Positions 1 to 13,269 of a stretch of 64,000 bases of DNA are shown here, one piece after another. Numbering within the stretch: position 1 is the first letter of the stretch; each line of letters opens with the position of its first letter. Below the pieces are notes generated by a model. It saw nothing but the letters and a program-made list of their open reading frames with translations, did no database searches and was not told the DNA's origin. The position numbers and the translations under genes are program-made. This DNA is from Zygnema cylindricum (lineage: Eukaryota; Streptophyta; Zygnematophyceae; Zygnematales; Zygnemataceae): NCBI GenBank assembly GCA_037447655.1, contig JBBHKE010000516.1, positions 219,322 to 283,321 on the forward strand, written 5' to 3'.

Positions 1-1963
1 CAGTAGTGAACAAAAGAAATGGGGCTATGGAATTTCTTTTAACGTGGAATTGTAAATGTGATTCCTTTTCATCTAATCGTAAAAAAAATAAAATATTTCG
101 GACACTGAAAAAATGTTTTAGGTTACGGTGTGAGTTTTTAGTTGCTGGACATATAGTTTGGTGTGTTACCAACAATTTACGTTTTCAATAAACTGAACAA
201 TTTTTTTAAATTAATCAAAACTGAAGTTGAAGTATAAAAAAGAAAAAAATAAAGAAGAAGAAAATCAAAAATTAGAAAGAAGCTCAAAAATTCGAAAAAT
301 ATATTCAGAAAAATCGGAAAATATATTTGAAAAAATTCAAAAAATATTCGTCAATTCGACATACTACAACTGCACTTAAAAACACGTCACCACAACCCCT
401 GTAAACCCTAAAAACCCTAAAAGCCCTAAAAACCCTAAAAACCGTAAAACCCTAAAAGAAGGACGGAAAACCCTAATTACTGAATCGGCTTCGAGTTGGA
501 CATGGTGGTTCTCCTTCGAACTATAAATCGTATTATAAAACGAAAAAATGCGAACGAATTCTCTATAACGAAATTGCGTATGAATTAGCGTGCTCGGCCA
601 GGCTTTGGAGATTCACGAGACTTGCACTTATTTTAGTTCTTTTCCGTATACTTTTTAAGTATGCCCTTTTATGTGTATTCATTCCTTCGCGTTTTTATTA
701 TTATTATTTTATTTTATTTTACATTAGGTTTGATTCTCCCTGTGATCGGTTTTTCTGCTTCTTTTTGGCTTTTTGGCTTTTTAGTTTTTTCCATGTCTTA
801 AGATGGTTTTCCATCGCACTTTTAAAAAAAATCTCTTTCTGATTTGCTTCAATATGAAGTGCACCAATTATTGCTATTCGCATTAATGTTTTTTTCGGCC
901 TCTAAAACTCATTTTCCCTCAGTACACACGTGCCAAATAAACAATCCGACGGTGCGATGGAAAGTTAAAATCCGTACCTTTCGATCGGCGGTATCTAAAA
1001 GAAAATCGGACAAGTGTGCACGAAGAAAAGTTGATGTACGTGTCAAATAAAAATAAAAATAGCGCTAATAGCGATACAGTATATAGACAGGCTTTTTTCT
1101 AATTTTTTTTTTTTTTGTATGTTTATAATAACAACCGTGAATCGTAATTAGCGGTTAATATTTTTTTCGTCTCTTAAAACATATTATTTCCGTACACACA
1201 TTTCGGATTTTGGATCCGACGGTTTCGATTGAAAGGCAGCATTCTCAGCTTTCGATTGGCGGTCTTAAATTGAAAATTGGACAAATGTGTATGGAGAAAA
1301 TATGTTTTCAGTGGCGAAAAAATTATCAACTCTAATTACGATTCACGGTGGTAATCTATATCGCGCATCATCACTACACCGCCCAACTTTTTTAGGGTTA
1401 AATATTTTTCGGGCAGTTAATAGCGGTTGACTTTATGATGGACCGCTGGAGTTATTTTTTCTGAGGATAGTGACGTCATGATTGGAAATCGGAAAAATAT
1501 GTGACGAGAATAAGGACTTTGACTGCCCACAAATATTTAACACTAATAAATAATAACGAGGGGCGGTATCGCGTATTAGAGGATAATTAATTAGTGCGAA
1601 TACTGAAATAACAATACGATACTCATTTCCATAAAAGATTTTGTCGTGGATTTTGAACTGCAAAAAATCAGTGAAAAAAAAAAAAAAAAAACTATCAACG
1701 CTATTTTGTGATCAAAGGACACAAGAGTGTAAAACTGAAATAGTGTTATTAACTTTTTTATCGATCCTAAAGATTCATAAATTATTATTACAACTCACAA
1801 ACACAGATCCAATTTTGAGCTTAAACTAAAAAAAAAAAAAAAAAAAAACTTATTAAATTCCGTAAATTAAATTCCGTATACATTTGAATTTCTCCATTTC
1901 ATTGTCAAACAACATTTCTAGCCATCGGATCTAGATACGACAAAATAACGCTAGGCTCCAAAT
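1..1963. other. Gene-free AT-rich repeat sequence
   Basis: I see no supported gene here. A degenerate CCCTAAA-like tract lies at about 395-475. At about 1130-1350 there is an inverted-repeat element whose ends read CCGTGAATCGTAATTAG and the reverse complement. A related piece with an ACACACGTG-type core lies at about 850-1075. Poly(A) runs occur at about 1675-1690 and 1829-1848. The short open frames are not conserved-looking. Confidence 0.5.
395..475. repeat. Telomere-like degenerate CCCTAAA tract
   Basis: About seven units of CCCTAAA or close variants are spaced 9-10 bases apart, with extra A residues and one CCGTAAA variant. The core matches the plant telomere repeat, but the period is not a clean 7 bases. 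It may be a decayed interstitial telomeric tract or coincidental A/C-rich simple repeat. Confidence 0.4.
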
Positions 1964-2239
1964 CATAGTTCAAAAGTAGGTGAAAGTAGGCCCATACAAT
2001 ATGCCTATTGTATGAAAAACATACAATATGACCTTAAGACCCATATTGTATTCGGACCTATTCGGACCAATTAAAACATTCGGACCAAAAAAAACTATTT
2101 ACACCGTCAGATTCGGACGATCGGACGGTCTATGATAAAAGTAGTGATCTAAGAAGATCACATGAAAAGCCCATAACACAACTTACGATAAAGGCGACGA
2201 CCGAAGGCCTACCATAAAAACGCCTACTTTTGAACTATG
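1964..2239. mobile_element. Small TIR transposon (MITE), 276 bp, 8-bp TSD
   Basis: The ends are CATAGTTCAAAAGTAGG and its reverse complement CCTACTTTTGAACTATG. Immediately outside both ends is CTCCAAAT (1956-1963 and 2240-2247), a perfect 8-bp direct repeat expected of a target-site duplication. The interior has no coding capacity and includes short inverted CATACAATATG motifs. The 8-bp duplication suggests the hAT superfamily, but the terminal bases do not decide it. Confidence 0.75.
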
Positions 2240-2559
2240 CTCCAAATATCTCAAATCCATAACAGCTTTTCAGCAAAAGTCACATTCCTCTAAAACGAGG
2301 GAAGATTCATGGAAAGATCTTGACCGTACATCTCGCCCGACAACAGTCATTAGAAAATATCTCTGACAAATAAGACAAATGATGGTCAATGAGATTCTGA
2401 GAAGATTCGCAAGCCGAGCCAAATTTATCAGATTTTCACGAATCTTCTAGAAGCCCATTTTCACCATTGAGTACGAAATTACGGATGTCAGAGGCAAAGA
2501 ACTGTACGGATGAAGCAACCGAACAATTTACGTCACTCTTTTCTTTGCGGTTTTTCTAA

Positions 2560-3500
2560 GGGTGTGTCCCCATGTGTTCAAGTGAGGATTTTTTTTCGTC
2601 GTGTTCACAGAAAATGGGACTTCCAACGAGAAAATATTATGCCGTACGAGAAATGGGCAAAAACACAAGTACATTTTGCGTCATCTTGGAACTTCGAAGG
2701 TACGGCAATTTGGCGTTATTATCATCGCGACCCACTTCCAGCTCATCTTCACAGTTGCACTGGAATCAAATCGTGACCTGATCTTAATCAAAATACTACC
2801 CTATTGACGAATAGAAAACCAGGATTACACGCGTCAAACGTTTTCAAAAAATTTGAGCGACGGAGAGTACACTCTATTTTTCCCCTGCTCGTCACGCGCA
2901 TGTACGTACGAAAATGACGAGCATGTACGGAAAAAAATCGTTGGGGTCTCGGACCTCCACTTTCATTCATGGGTCCTTTGCAAAATTTTAGTTCTTCCTC
3001 GTCTCTCCCCCTCTTTCTCACTCGACCGCTCCTCTTTCTCTCTTATTTACACGAGATGCAGCGATAACAGCATGAAATGAAAGTTTTTTTTTCCTTTTTT
3101 TTTTAATATTTTTGGTCTGAGTTTGATGGCATATCGAATGATAAAAGATAAGGAAACGAAATCGGGAAGCCATGGCGGAAAATCTACGTACTGATGACGT
3201 CACATGGTAGCATGACTTCGCTATGTCACAAAACCCTAAACAGCTACAACGTCACAAAAACCTCGACGACTACAACCGTCACTGTTTTTGTAGACGTCAC
3301 CAATTCTAGGAAGTTTCATAGTCGTCTACATTTCGTTTCGTAGACTGTCGCACATTTTGTAGACGTCTACAGCAGTCACATGTTTGAAGTAATGAAGGCG
3401 CAAGTAATGATTGACATAGGAACACTTTGAAAAGTACACAGTAAAATCTGCGCTAAAATCAAGTAACATTTCAAAGTTTCGGTTACATGGGCACACACCC
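2560..3500. mobile_element. PIF/Harbinger-like non-autonomous element, TSD TAA
   Basis: The element begins GGGTGTGTCCCCATG and ends with CATGGGCACACACCC, flanked on both sides by TAA (2557-2559, 3501-3503). A TAA/TTA 3-bp duplication and termini starting GGG are typical of PIF/Harbinger and Tourist-type MITEs. Its interior (about 2930-3000, a block containing GGTCTCGGACCTCC) recurs inside the elements at 21-22.6 kb, so this is one family. No transposase frame is visible. Confidence 0.7.
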
Positions 3501-3503
3501 TAA

Positions 3504-4802
3504 GTTTTCGCGTTCAACAAAGCGACTGAGACTTTGTAACGTCACCGTCAAGCGGTGCCATCAATTAATTCCCAACATTATTTAATTAGTTAATTGGAAC
3601 CAACATTAGTTACGTAACGAGCTCAACAATCTAGTACAAAAACCACTTTGTTTGAATAGTTACCACTGTTTGCCCCGCTTTTCAATAAAGTCATTGTTTT
3701 TTATAAATAACAGTTCCTTTGATGTATATGAAGTGCGCCGGACAATTGACCATTCGTCCTTTGCGGGGTATTTGTCGGCACCACTTCACGACGAGCTTTA
3801 CAAATCAACCTGTTTGTTATCAAAACTAATTAAAACAATGGCACTCCGTCCCAAAGCTTAAGACTATGCCACACCAAAGGTCATAACTAAGAATAACATC
3901 TCTATGCTTTGGATGGCGTGACTTTAAGTCACACCATCCTCTATTTAATAAGAACCAAAGCCTGGGCATGTTAAAGGGCGATGGAGATACGTTAGCGGTA
4001 GAAAGCTGACATGCGAATCGGGGAAGGGATCTCAGATCCTTTTTAACATTAAAGAGTGTCGAGTCCAATCACGGAAGACGAGTCCAAGGTCCCAAAGTTC
4101 TATACGGAGATGGTATGTAGTTGTGAACCAGGCTTCGTTTGCTCGTAATTTGGTTCCTTTACTACAAGCCCGCCACGTTTTTGTGTGAGGTTGATTGTAA
4201 GGAAAAGAGGGACCCCGAAGGGTCTCTGACGACTAAATCATCAAGTGTTGTTTCCATTCCATCCAAAATAAGAAGATCCGAGTAATTCCCCACCAAGCGA
4301 ACAACGATTCGCCACCAAACAATCAAATAGAGGAAATTGAGGCCCTTATCCTTAGATTCGCCGCATTTGCAAAGAGGCTTGTCTAATATCGAAGGATACG
4401 ACAACCGAGGCGTAACCAAATGGCAAAAGAAAAGAGAAGATAATTGGAGTGGCAAAAATAGGGCAAGACTTAATTAAAAAGCGCGATGGTAAACCTTACG
4501 AGTGTCAAAAATTTGTGTAGCAACAAGCCAGCTCCAACCCTAGGTTTGAACGAGGGCAGAGTTGACCACATGTTTCATCCGAAGGGAGGGCCTCAAGAAG
4601 GTTTTTGAAGTAAACAGCAGCTGCCTTGTCGACATTTTGTTGCACCCAACATATGTCACACGGAAATGTGAATTTCCAATAAAATGGTCACTAAATATGG
4701 TGCCACGTTGTCATGCCATTAATATTCGTAAGGAGAGAATGTGGAAAGCTTCTCAATTCACAACAAAGTACCGTAACTTTCCAGACGTGTACATGCTGGT
4801 GC
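3504..4802. other. Gene-free stretch with decayed repeat sequence
   Basis: No supportable gene. Minus-strand frames at 3826-4068 and 4162-4455 are short and interrupted. A stretch around 4500-4540 resembles one near 33918-33960 within the possible LINE remnant there, so this may be another decayed copy of the same repeat. This is a weak, by-eye similarity. Confidence 0.3.
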
Positions 4803-5007
4803 ACACCACGGCCCATCGTTATTAAACATAAGGATTTATTAGTGTTAACGCGAAATTATAATTAATAATACTAATTTAGAGCAAGGAGACGTGACAGATG
4901 GTAGTCTACGTTCTGAAACAGTCTTATTACCACTATTTTGTAATTTTTGCCAAAGGAAAGTCGGGACAAAATTAGTGTTATTAACTCTAGTAACGATGGG
5001 CGGTGTA
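4803..5007. mobile_element. MITE of the CACCGC-end family, copy 1
   Basis: About 205 bp that begins ACACCACGGCCCATCG and ends CGATGGGCGGTGTA. The interior closely matches 55339-55540: both share GGATTTATTAGTGTTAA near the left end and AATTAGTGTTATTAACTC near the right. Ends reading TACACCGC with TA at the borders suggest Tc1/mariner-type insertion, but the superfamily is an inference. Confidence 0.6.
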
Positions 5008-5748
5008 GCAAACCGTAGAATGGCGACCAATGGGGAATACCAAATTTTCCAAAACCCAATCACGAATTATTTGGCACATGTAGATTATTTGTGCACGTGC
5101 CCAAAATTTGACAAGGAAATGTTGTTCTCTACTAACTTTAAAAATACCCACTTCCCAAAAATTAACCCCTTCGCTCTAACTTTTTATTTGTGTCCTTTAA
5201 TTGCTCCAAATTTCCACCGGATAGTCCAAAATGACTAAATTGTAATTTAAAACATTAGTATTACGAGGACTATTTCTTGTGCTTTCGGTTTGTACATAGG
5301 TGCAAAAAGTTTACGGATTTGGTGACATTTGTTACACTATATACTACAGCAACCTTCTATTTCCTGAATTACAGTAGTGTCACATACACAATAATTACCG
5401 ATACGGTACTTTTTTTGGAAGTTTGGGAACCCTACCATAGTTTATATATTGGGTTCCTAATGATCGGTAATGTATCACATGACAATCTCATTTGTCAGTT
5501 TATAAGAAAAATGTAAAAAATCTTCACCGTACAACCCAAAATTAAAAAAAACACACAGGATCCACTTTGAGATGGATAGAAAATATTACAATATGAAATA
5601 CGGAACTACAAGGTAAAAGATAAATAGAAAAACTCTCCTTCAACATTGTCCGACTATTGAATGGAGGATCGTAAGAAAGAACTAAAACATCGTACAATGA
5701 TAAAAAAGGGAAGGGAAAAGTCTGTAATCCACAATAAATATGGTCGAT
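5008..5748. other. Gene-free AT-rich sequence downstream of the cysteine synthase copy
   Basis: This is the 3' flank of the minus-strand cysteine synthase copy that ends at 5749. I see no gene, terminal repeat or clear polyadenylation element. An open frame at 5277-5516 has no recognisable motif. Confidence 0.4.
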
Positions 5749-8700
5749 TTATGGCTCAAATTGCAACGCTGTAGCCTCTTCCCGAATAGACTGGAAGAGA
5801 ACCGACGATAAATAGCGTTCTCCGAAACTTGGAATGATAACCTGAGGAAAAAGAGAGAAAATAAAGGGGGAGAGAGAGTAAAGAAAAAGACAAAAAAAAA
5901 CCCTAGAGATCACACTAATAAAGTCCCACCAATGGTGGAAAACGATGCACCAACCTTCGAATGGTCTTGGGTACAGACTTCAACAGGGGACAGGAGAAAA
6001 AAAAGGGTACAAGAATAGAATAATTGGGGTTTTACCTAGAAAGGTTTATCACACCGTGCAAAATATCATTCAAAGTATTATGTAAAGTCGGGATTTTCAT
6101 TTAAGTCTGTTTGATTCTTATTTTCTTCTCGCCATTAGATTCACAGATGTAGCTAATGGAGATGGAGATAGATTTCGTCTTTTTTTTTTCTTTCAAATAA
6201 CAGGTTTGAGTGTAATTCCGTTCCGTTTTTTAAGATCTATGTTTTTTCCCGTCACTAAATTATTCGAAAAGAGGATTCCGATCTTGCACGTGTGTACCAA
6301 AAAATCCTACACTGTTTATGTGGTTTATGTGGAAAAACTACTATAAACTACTACAAATAGACAATCATCGAAATAGAAAGTAATGTTTATTGCCTATACA
6401 GAATATGTAAAAAGGTCTTGTATTCGTCTTATTGTATAAACATAATGCCGTTATAAATGCCATAAGCCTGACAATAATTTCCTGGAGTGGCAAGTATATT
6501 TTTTAACACTGTTTAGTCTAAAAGAACTAGTTAAAATTTGGGCACCACTAATCCAAGATGACAAGGATAGTCAAAATATTATTCCTTGTGACGGAAGAGG
6601 AGACACCTGCTTAAACTTTTCTTGTTCTTCATTGTCCACCATTTACCAGTATTAGTGTGGATAACATTATTTATGTAAGTAGTGCTACGTGGCGATTTTT
6701 AAGGCAAATAAGTTAATACAAAATGTGAGTTGCTGTGAATTCACAATTAACTAGTAAATTTGTATAGACAGTATAGTGGACTCACAATAGTAGAACAACT
6801 ATAAACTTGCCAAGATAATCAAAACTAATAACGGTGACAAGTGTAGAGTTGCTTTACCAATTTTACGAAAGAGATAAAAATCTGGTTTTTTAAGGAACTG
6901 GCAAAAAATGAGGGGACAATCGAAACCTTTCAGGGCAATCCATCAAATTTTGTGCGTGTGGAGAAAAAAAATCTCTTAAAAAGTACTAGGTAGATCAATC
7001 TCCTTGATAAATTTGAAGGGAAAAATGATGAAAGTAGGAGGGTAGCTGTTGGTTCTCAGTTCTGTATGCTTAAAACAATATATATATACAAGATGTTTAC
7101 TGTAGACGAAACAAGTGTATGTCCGAAAACAAAAAAAACTCCCAAGTGCATAAAACAGACATCCACAATATGAATCATACAAATAAAACAAATTTTAAAA
7201 AATGGATATGTGAAGAAACAAGAGAAGAGATGTGAGAAAAGAACACAAACAAATTTAACGAAGCTGGCCTTTATTACAGAATGTAAAACACACAAAACAT
7301 CACCGAACCGTAAGACGAAATTGAAAACATGAGGAATAAGTAAAAGGGAATGGAAAAATCTCACCGCAATGAGTTTTCCTTCATTTTCTGGTCTTTTTGC
7401 AACTTTGACTGCAGCTGCAACTGCAGCTCCAGAGGAAATTCCAACCTGAAAACAAGAAAAAAGAAACAAAAACGAAATGAAAAGGAAAAATAAAAGAAGA
7501 AGAAAAGGAAAAAATAAAAAAAAAAAAAAAAACCCGGAAAACCCTAATAAAACCAGAAAAAGCTAAAAAATTCAAAAAAAAAAATCCTTAAAATTCAAAA
7601 TAACCTTTTAAAACCCTAATAAAGAATGTACAACTAACCACCTACCATAATTAGAATGGATTAATTTGTAAAAAATATGTTTGTATTTTGTCGGTGGTTT
7701 TTGAGGCATTACAATTTTAACTCCAATGCTATTTCACTTTTTTTTTTTTTTTGCGGTCCATAGTAAGTCGTGTTGGATTCCTCTCTCCTCTCTTTCTCTC
7801 TCCCCTCCCTCTAATCCCCCCCTATCACTCCCTCCTCTCTCTCTCTCCCTCCCCTCTCTTCTCCCCCTATCTCTCTCTCCTCTCTTTCTCTCTCTCCTCC
7901 TCTCTTCTCCCCCTAACTCTCTTTCTCCTTTCTACCTCTCTCTATATAAAAGAAAAACCGGATAATGGAAAAATTGAAAAACAGAAAAACGAAAAAGCTC
8001 TCAAATGAAAAAATGAAAAAGTTTTGAAAAAAAAACTGAGAAACTGAAAAGAGGAGTTTCTATGACGGCTCTGTTGTCAGGTGGTCGTGGAGTTTTCGTC
8101 TTTTCTGGGCCCGCGATGTCACGAGATAGGGGGGGCGGATATGGACAATCTGGCAATGGCCTGGGTAAGAGGGGGGGAGGGAGAGAGAGAGGGTAAGAGG
8201 GGCGGAAGTAGTGAGGGAGGGAGAGGAGGATAATATGTCGATTGTCTGGGTAAGAGGGTGGAGAGGGAGAGGGATTTGAGGATAATCTGTCAATGGCCTG
8301 GGTAAGAGGGAGTGGAAGAGGGAGAGGGAGTTCTCGTTTAAGTTCCGGACAGAAAACGGAAAACGGACCACTGATAACTGAAACATAGACCGTCTTTTTC
8401 TCCGTTTTTTCCCCGTGTTTTTCTGTTTTTTCAGGCGATTTCTGTACATAAATCGCAAGGTAGCGAATATCCGGTGGTGGTTCTCCCGGTCTCGACCACT
8501 TTTGGAAGAATTTTCAGGTTTTTTAAATAATTTTTCCTTTTTTTTCGTTGTTTTATTTAAAAATGAACAAATATTTAAATTTCTATCGATGAAAAGTCGA
8601 AAACCTACGAATTCTGTGTTATTTATAAGGTAGTTGTATAACTAGTGGCTTTTGGGACTCCAATCTTTGTTTACAATTTTTGTCCAAGTTTTTTATTATT

Positions 8701-11700
8701 ATTATTGTTATTATTATTATTATCATCATTATTATTATTATTATTATTATCAGTAGTAATTAGCGAATCAACATGAAAAAAATGGTGTGCGAGTAAAAAA
8801 GTTTTATAACTTTTCTTTTTGTGTTTTCTCTCTCCCTCTCCCTCTCCCGCTCCCTTCCTCTTGTCTCCCTCTTTCTTAACCTTTACCCCTTTGTCTCCCT
8901 CTTTCCAGTCGAAAACTCCTCTATACAGCTCTCACTCGAGCGCAGCGTCTCTGCGTTCTGATTGGCCCGCGGAGAGCCATACAACAGGCGATCGATAAAG
9001 TTGACGATAATTTTCGATATTCTCATCTCGTTCACCGAATAAAATCTTCGAAGTAACAAAGTTTTTTTTCTTCGAAACGATCCCGACGTCTTTCGGTTCT
9101 TCTTTTTTTTCGGTTTTTCGGTTTTAGGTTTTCGGTTTCTTTGCTTTTCGTTTTCGGTTCTTCTTTTTTGCTTTTTCTACCGAATAAAAGACTCGACTTT
9201 TGCGAAAACCTTTCCGATGTTCCCTTTCCATCAATCACGGGGATTTCAAAGCTTTTGTGATTTTTAGATTTCAACAGTTTCTATAGAATATCATTTCATC
9301 GAGAGGTGTTTCTCTTCCATCCCTCTTCTAAAATTTGAAGGTTTAGCGGGTGTTTTTCTTTGTACATGTTTATGGTGGCCGTCGTTTTAGAAGTTTGTCT
9401 TGTTAAGGTGAGAGAGGAGGGAGAGGGAGAGGGAGAGGTAAAGGGAGAGGGAGGAGGGGAGGGGAGAATTGAGGAAGGAGGGAGAGAGAGAGTGAGATAA
9501 TGTGAGAGGTTTAGTTGAGAAAAGTCGAAGATTTTGTTCAAGTAAGTTCATAGTCAAGTTCAAAGTTCAAGTTTCCACATTCAAATTTCAAGTTCATTTA
9601 AGTTTAAGTTGAGCTTCAAGCTTAAGCTTCAAGCTTAAGCTTCAAGTTTCAAGTTTCAAATTCTCAAAGTTCAAGTTTAAGTTTCGAAGTTCAAGTTGAG
9701 ATTAAAGTTCAAAAACGAGATGAAGGTCGAATTCGAGTTGAAGTTCAGATTCAAATTCAAATCGAGGATCAATTTTGAGTTCGAGATTAAATTGGAGTTT
9801 AATTCAATCATCTGAGACACTGATGTCCTGTTGTACCACGATAAAAAGAGTTAAATGGAGAAATCTTAACCACACAAAACAGTGAGACGAAAAAAAATCA
9901 CCTTAGGATTTGCGGGATTGTCAAACTGTTGTAAAATATACGAATCCGGTGTCTTTTTCACTATCTCCTCTGCTTTCATAATAGCTCCTTTCATTCCTTT
10001 AGCTGGATCAGTGAGAACAAGTTCTGCACCGAAAGCTCGAAAAAGAATTCGACGTTCCAAACTCATAGAAGCTGGCATCGTTAAAATCAATTTGTACCCC
10101 TTTGAAGCAGCAATAAATGCCAAACCAACTCCCGTATTTCCACTTGTCGGTTCCACCAAAACACTCTGTTAAAAATCGACAGTTTTTACTTGATCAAACC
10201 ATTGATTTAAAGCAATCCTTCAACATTATTTATCGCAATTTCTCAACATAACAAAATACAATCCTTCAACATTATTATCGTTCATTAAACCCACGATTAA
10301 TCCCATGATTACACCTATGATTAGTTCAACTGGGTTTCTTATGAACTGTTGAAGGATTGCTTTAAAGTTTTGTGCCTGGTAACATTATTATTGGTCACAA
10401 CATGTCAAGATATGTTGATTGAAGCTTTAATTTTGAGCACTTTTAACAGTAATTCCATAATATACCAGTTCAATAAGTTACCAGTTATTGTGAGAATTCT
10501 TTAAACTTTTTGTTTGAATAAAAACATCTCTATATTTTCTAAGTTCAGCTGCAACACTTGAAAAAACATAAATCAAATTATTATTTTATTCTCTGGGAAA
10601 ATGCAGTTTCGGAAAATACCTTCCCTGGTTGAATAGCTCCTTTTTCTTCGGCATCAGTAATCATACTAAGCGCTATCCTGCAAAAAGAAAAAAGAAAAAA
10701 AAGAAAAAACGAAAAAAAAAATCCAGCTATTAAACGCTGAATATAAAGTACAAAATAGTGCATACTGAATCATAGGTAACAAAAAATGAGACTGCCATAT
10801 AAATTCTGATTTCTGACAATGAACTGAACTGAACTGAACAAAGTCAACATGTTAAAGCTACCAAAATTGCCAGCTTTGAACTCTCAGTTTAAACCAAATT
10901 CATCTATGCATGCCATTCTGTGTTCCCTCTCTCCCTCCACCTGCAACTTTTCCTCCCCCTCTCCCTCTACTTCTCCATCTTCTCTTCTTCCATCTCTCTT
11001 GCTTCCTTTCCTCTTCCACCTGCATCCTTTTTTCCCCATCAAGTCCGTTGTCCCTCTATTCTTCACCCTCTGCCTCTCCCTCCCTCCCTCGCCCCCAACT
11101 TCTGTCCTTTCTGTTTCATCCCTCGACGACTGTCCACCCTCTTTATTTTCTTATTTTGATCTGCGACTATTTCCCAGCTGACCTCGCCTTCTTCCCTAGC
11201 CTCCTGATCCCTCTCTCTCTCTGAACCCACCTGTCCTTCACGCTGGAGCACGGTTCCATGCTCTCCAGTTTTGCCGCAATTTTTGCCACACATCCCTCCG
11301 TCACTTTGTTCAGATACACCATTGGCGTCTTGCCAATCAGCTGCCAGAGAAGTCAACGGAAAGTCAGCAGACGTCAACATAAAGTCAACGAAAGTCAATA
11401 GAAATGATAATTGAAAGTCAACAGAAAGTCAGGGAAAATTAAAAGAAAGTCAGCAGAATTCACCATAAAGGCAACGAAAGTCAGTAGAAATGATAATGGA
11501 AAGTCAACAGAAAGTCAACATAATGCAATTGCAAGTCAAGATGATAAAGGAAAGGCAAAATAAATGAAAAAAAAGACAAGAAAAAAAGCCGAAACAAAAA
11601 GACAAGCCAAGGAAAGTCAAGACATATAAAGACAAGAGGAGTTTCCAAAATGGAGAAAGACAGCGAGACAAGTAAAAAAAAAACGAGACAAGTCAAGACA

Positions 11701-13269
11701 TCAAGTTGATTCAAGACAAGGCAGGACAAGTCGACACATGCAAAAAAGGGAATGAGCTTAAGACAACGAAACCGACAAAAAGTCACACATGCCAACATAA
11801 GTCAACAACAAAATGAAGTCAACAAAGTCAACGCAAGTCAACATAAGGCAACACAAGACAACACAAGACAACACAAGACAACACAAGGCAACACAAGTCA
11901 ATACAACTCATTACAAGTCAATACAGGTCAGCAGTAATAAGCTTGAAAAATTATTAAATTGAACAACGAGCAATTTCTGACAAATCTATAACCAGTCAAC
12001 AAAGTCAGCAGCAATTGACACAAGCCATAGAGAGTCACCACAAACTGACCCACTCAACATGAGTCAACAAGTCAGTGAACCTCTACCAAATAAGAGTACC
12101 TGCTCACTGAAACGGAAAGGATAGTTGTAACCAGCCTTGCTTTTTTAAATTTAACCATCATCCCACAACAGTTAGTGTCAGGTGCAGGTACATTTTTTTC
12201 AGAATTAATGAGTTCCAAACTACTACACCATGCATCATCATAAGCGTCCTTGCAATTTTTTGCCTTCAAACTCATTTTTCTTCATGCACACTTGTCGGAT
12301 TAGACATTCGACTGCTGCGATGGAAAGGTAAGATTCTTATTACAGGCCGTATCGTAACGAAATCTAACTGGCAGTATCTTAATGAAATAATTCTCCAGAA
12401 ATGCCGATGTATACATATATCTTTTCCAAAAGGTATTAAAAAATCCAAACTTCATCAAGAAATTGAGCTTCAATTTACGACACATATATCTTCTCTAAGA
12501 CTTTTTAAAAAACCAAACTTGTCAACAAGTCGAGCTTCAATTTACAGTAGATACATCTTTTTAGATAGATATTTTCTAAAATTATTGAAAAAAACCAACC
12601 TTGCAGCTTAGCTTCAATTTACAATACATTGTTCACCACTGTAAAAATAATCCACATTATTTACTAATAACGCCATTTAATTGTCATCAATTGTGAATTA
12701 TAGGTGATTCATGCCATAACATTTCATTTGTTTAGCATTTTGCTTACAACCGATTGTGAGTTTATTATATGATTCAAGCTATTTCATTGTTAATTGTTTT
12801 ATTGAATATAATCATTTGTTTAGGACTCCACTTGTAATTAATTGTGAACTTGAAGATTCAAGCCATCTCATTGTTAATTGTTTTCCATTTCATTGTTAAA
12901 TAGAATTGTTTGTTTATAGCAGAATATGAGTTTGAATGGAACGCAATTGATTTGTGAGAATAAGAAAGAAATTAACGAGAATTCGCATTACAAAATTGAT
13001 AACAAAAGCCACACTAGGTGTACTGAAAAATTTACAAGGGAAAGCCCTAACAACAAAAGAATACAATGTTGACATCCTTTGGAAACCAAAACTTCCTTCA
13101 TGTAAAATGTAATTTATGAAAACAATACAACAACCACCAAACAAATAAACGAGTAAACAAATAAGAAAATGTAGTATTTAATAACAAATAAATAGCTGAA
13201 AAATCTTACATCAGTAACACTATTTGCGATTTTCAGCTCGTCGAGTTTTAAATCCTTAAAGGATTCCAT
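5749..13269 (-). CDS. Cytosolic-type cysteine synthase copy lacking four internal exons (probable pseudogene)
   Basis: O-acetylserine (thiol)lyase makes cysteine from O-acetylserine and sulfide using PLP. Six exons read with GT-AG borders: 13269-13210, 11340-11231, 10677-10620, 10165-9902, 7445-7365, 5841-5749 (stop TAA). Exon 1 gives a short start [13 protein letters not shown] with no transit peptide, so the cytosolic type is likely. Exon 2 ends at the PLP-lysine motif SVKDR, exon 4 carries PTSGNTG, and the last exons read GISSGAA and PSFGERYLS. Exon lengths 110, 58, 264 and 81 equal those of the plus-strand paralogue. The exons for GTGGT (PLP phosphate grip) and the serine acetyltransferase-contact loop [12 protein letters not shown] are absent from the 2.46 kb between 9902 and 7445, which is only microsatellite-rich sequence. 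Phases still match, giving a 221-codon frame against about 325 expected. It is unlikely to bind PLP normally. A CT-rich leader precedes the ATG. Confidence 0.85.
7446..9901. repeat. Microsatellite-rich intron replacing four exons
   Basis: In the sense (minus) direction this lies between the cysteine synthase exon ending in NPANPK and the exon starting VGISSG. It holds CT tracts (about 7770-7945 and 8830-8900), GA tracts (8165-8340 and 9410-9500), a minisatellite with about three copies of a unit containing CTGGGTAAGAGGG (8140-8320), an ATT/TTA run (8695-8750) and a long AAGTTCAAGTTT-type repeat (9540-9780). I looked for the missing exon sequences on both strands and found none. Confidence 0.7.
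11341..12070 (-). repeat. TTGACTT minisatellite in intron 1, next to the exon 2 acceptor
   Basis: On the plus strand the motif AAGTCAAC and variants recur dozens of times over about 700 bp. In the sense direction it reads TTGACTT spaced by pyrimidine-rich bases, and the array runs straight into the CAG acceptor of exon 2. The paralogue at 26430-26666 has the same motif in the same position. Confidence 0.8.

Noticed and set aside
9032-9274. 80-codon Lys/Arg/Glu-rich minus-strand frame as an exon replacing the missing cysteine synthase part
   Set aside because: Low-complexity sequence with no relation to the enzyme family and no fitting splice phases.
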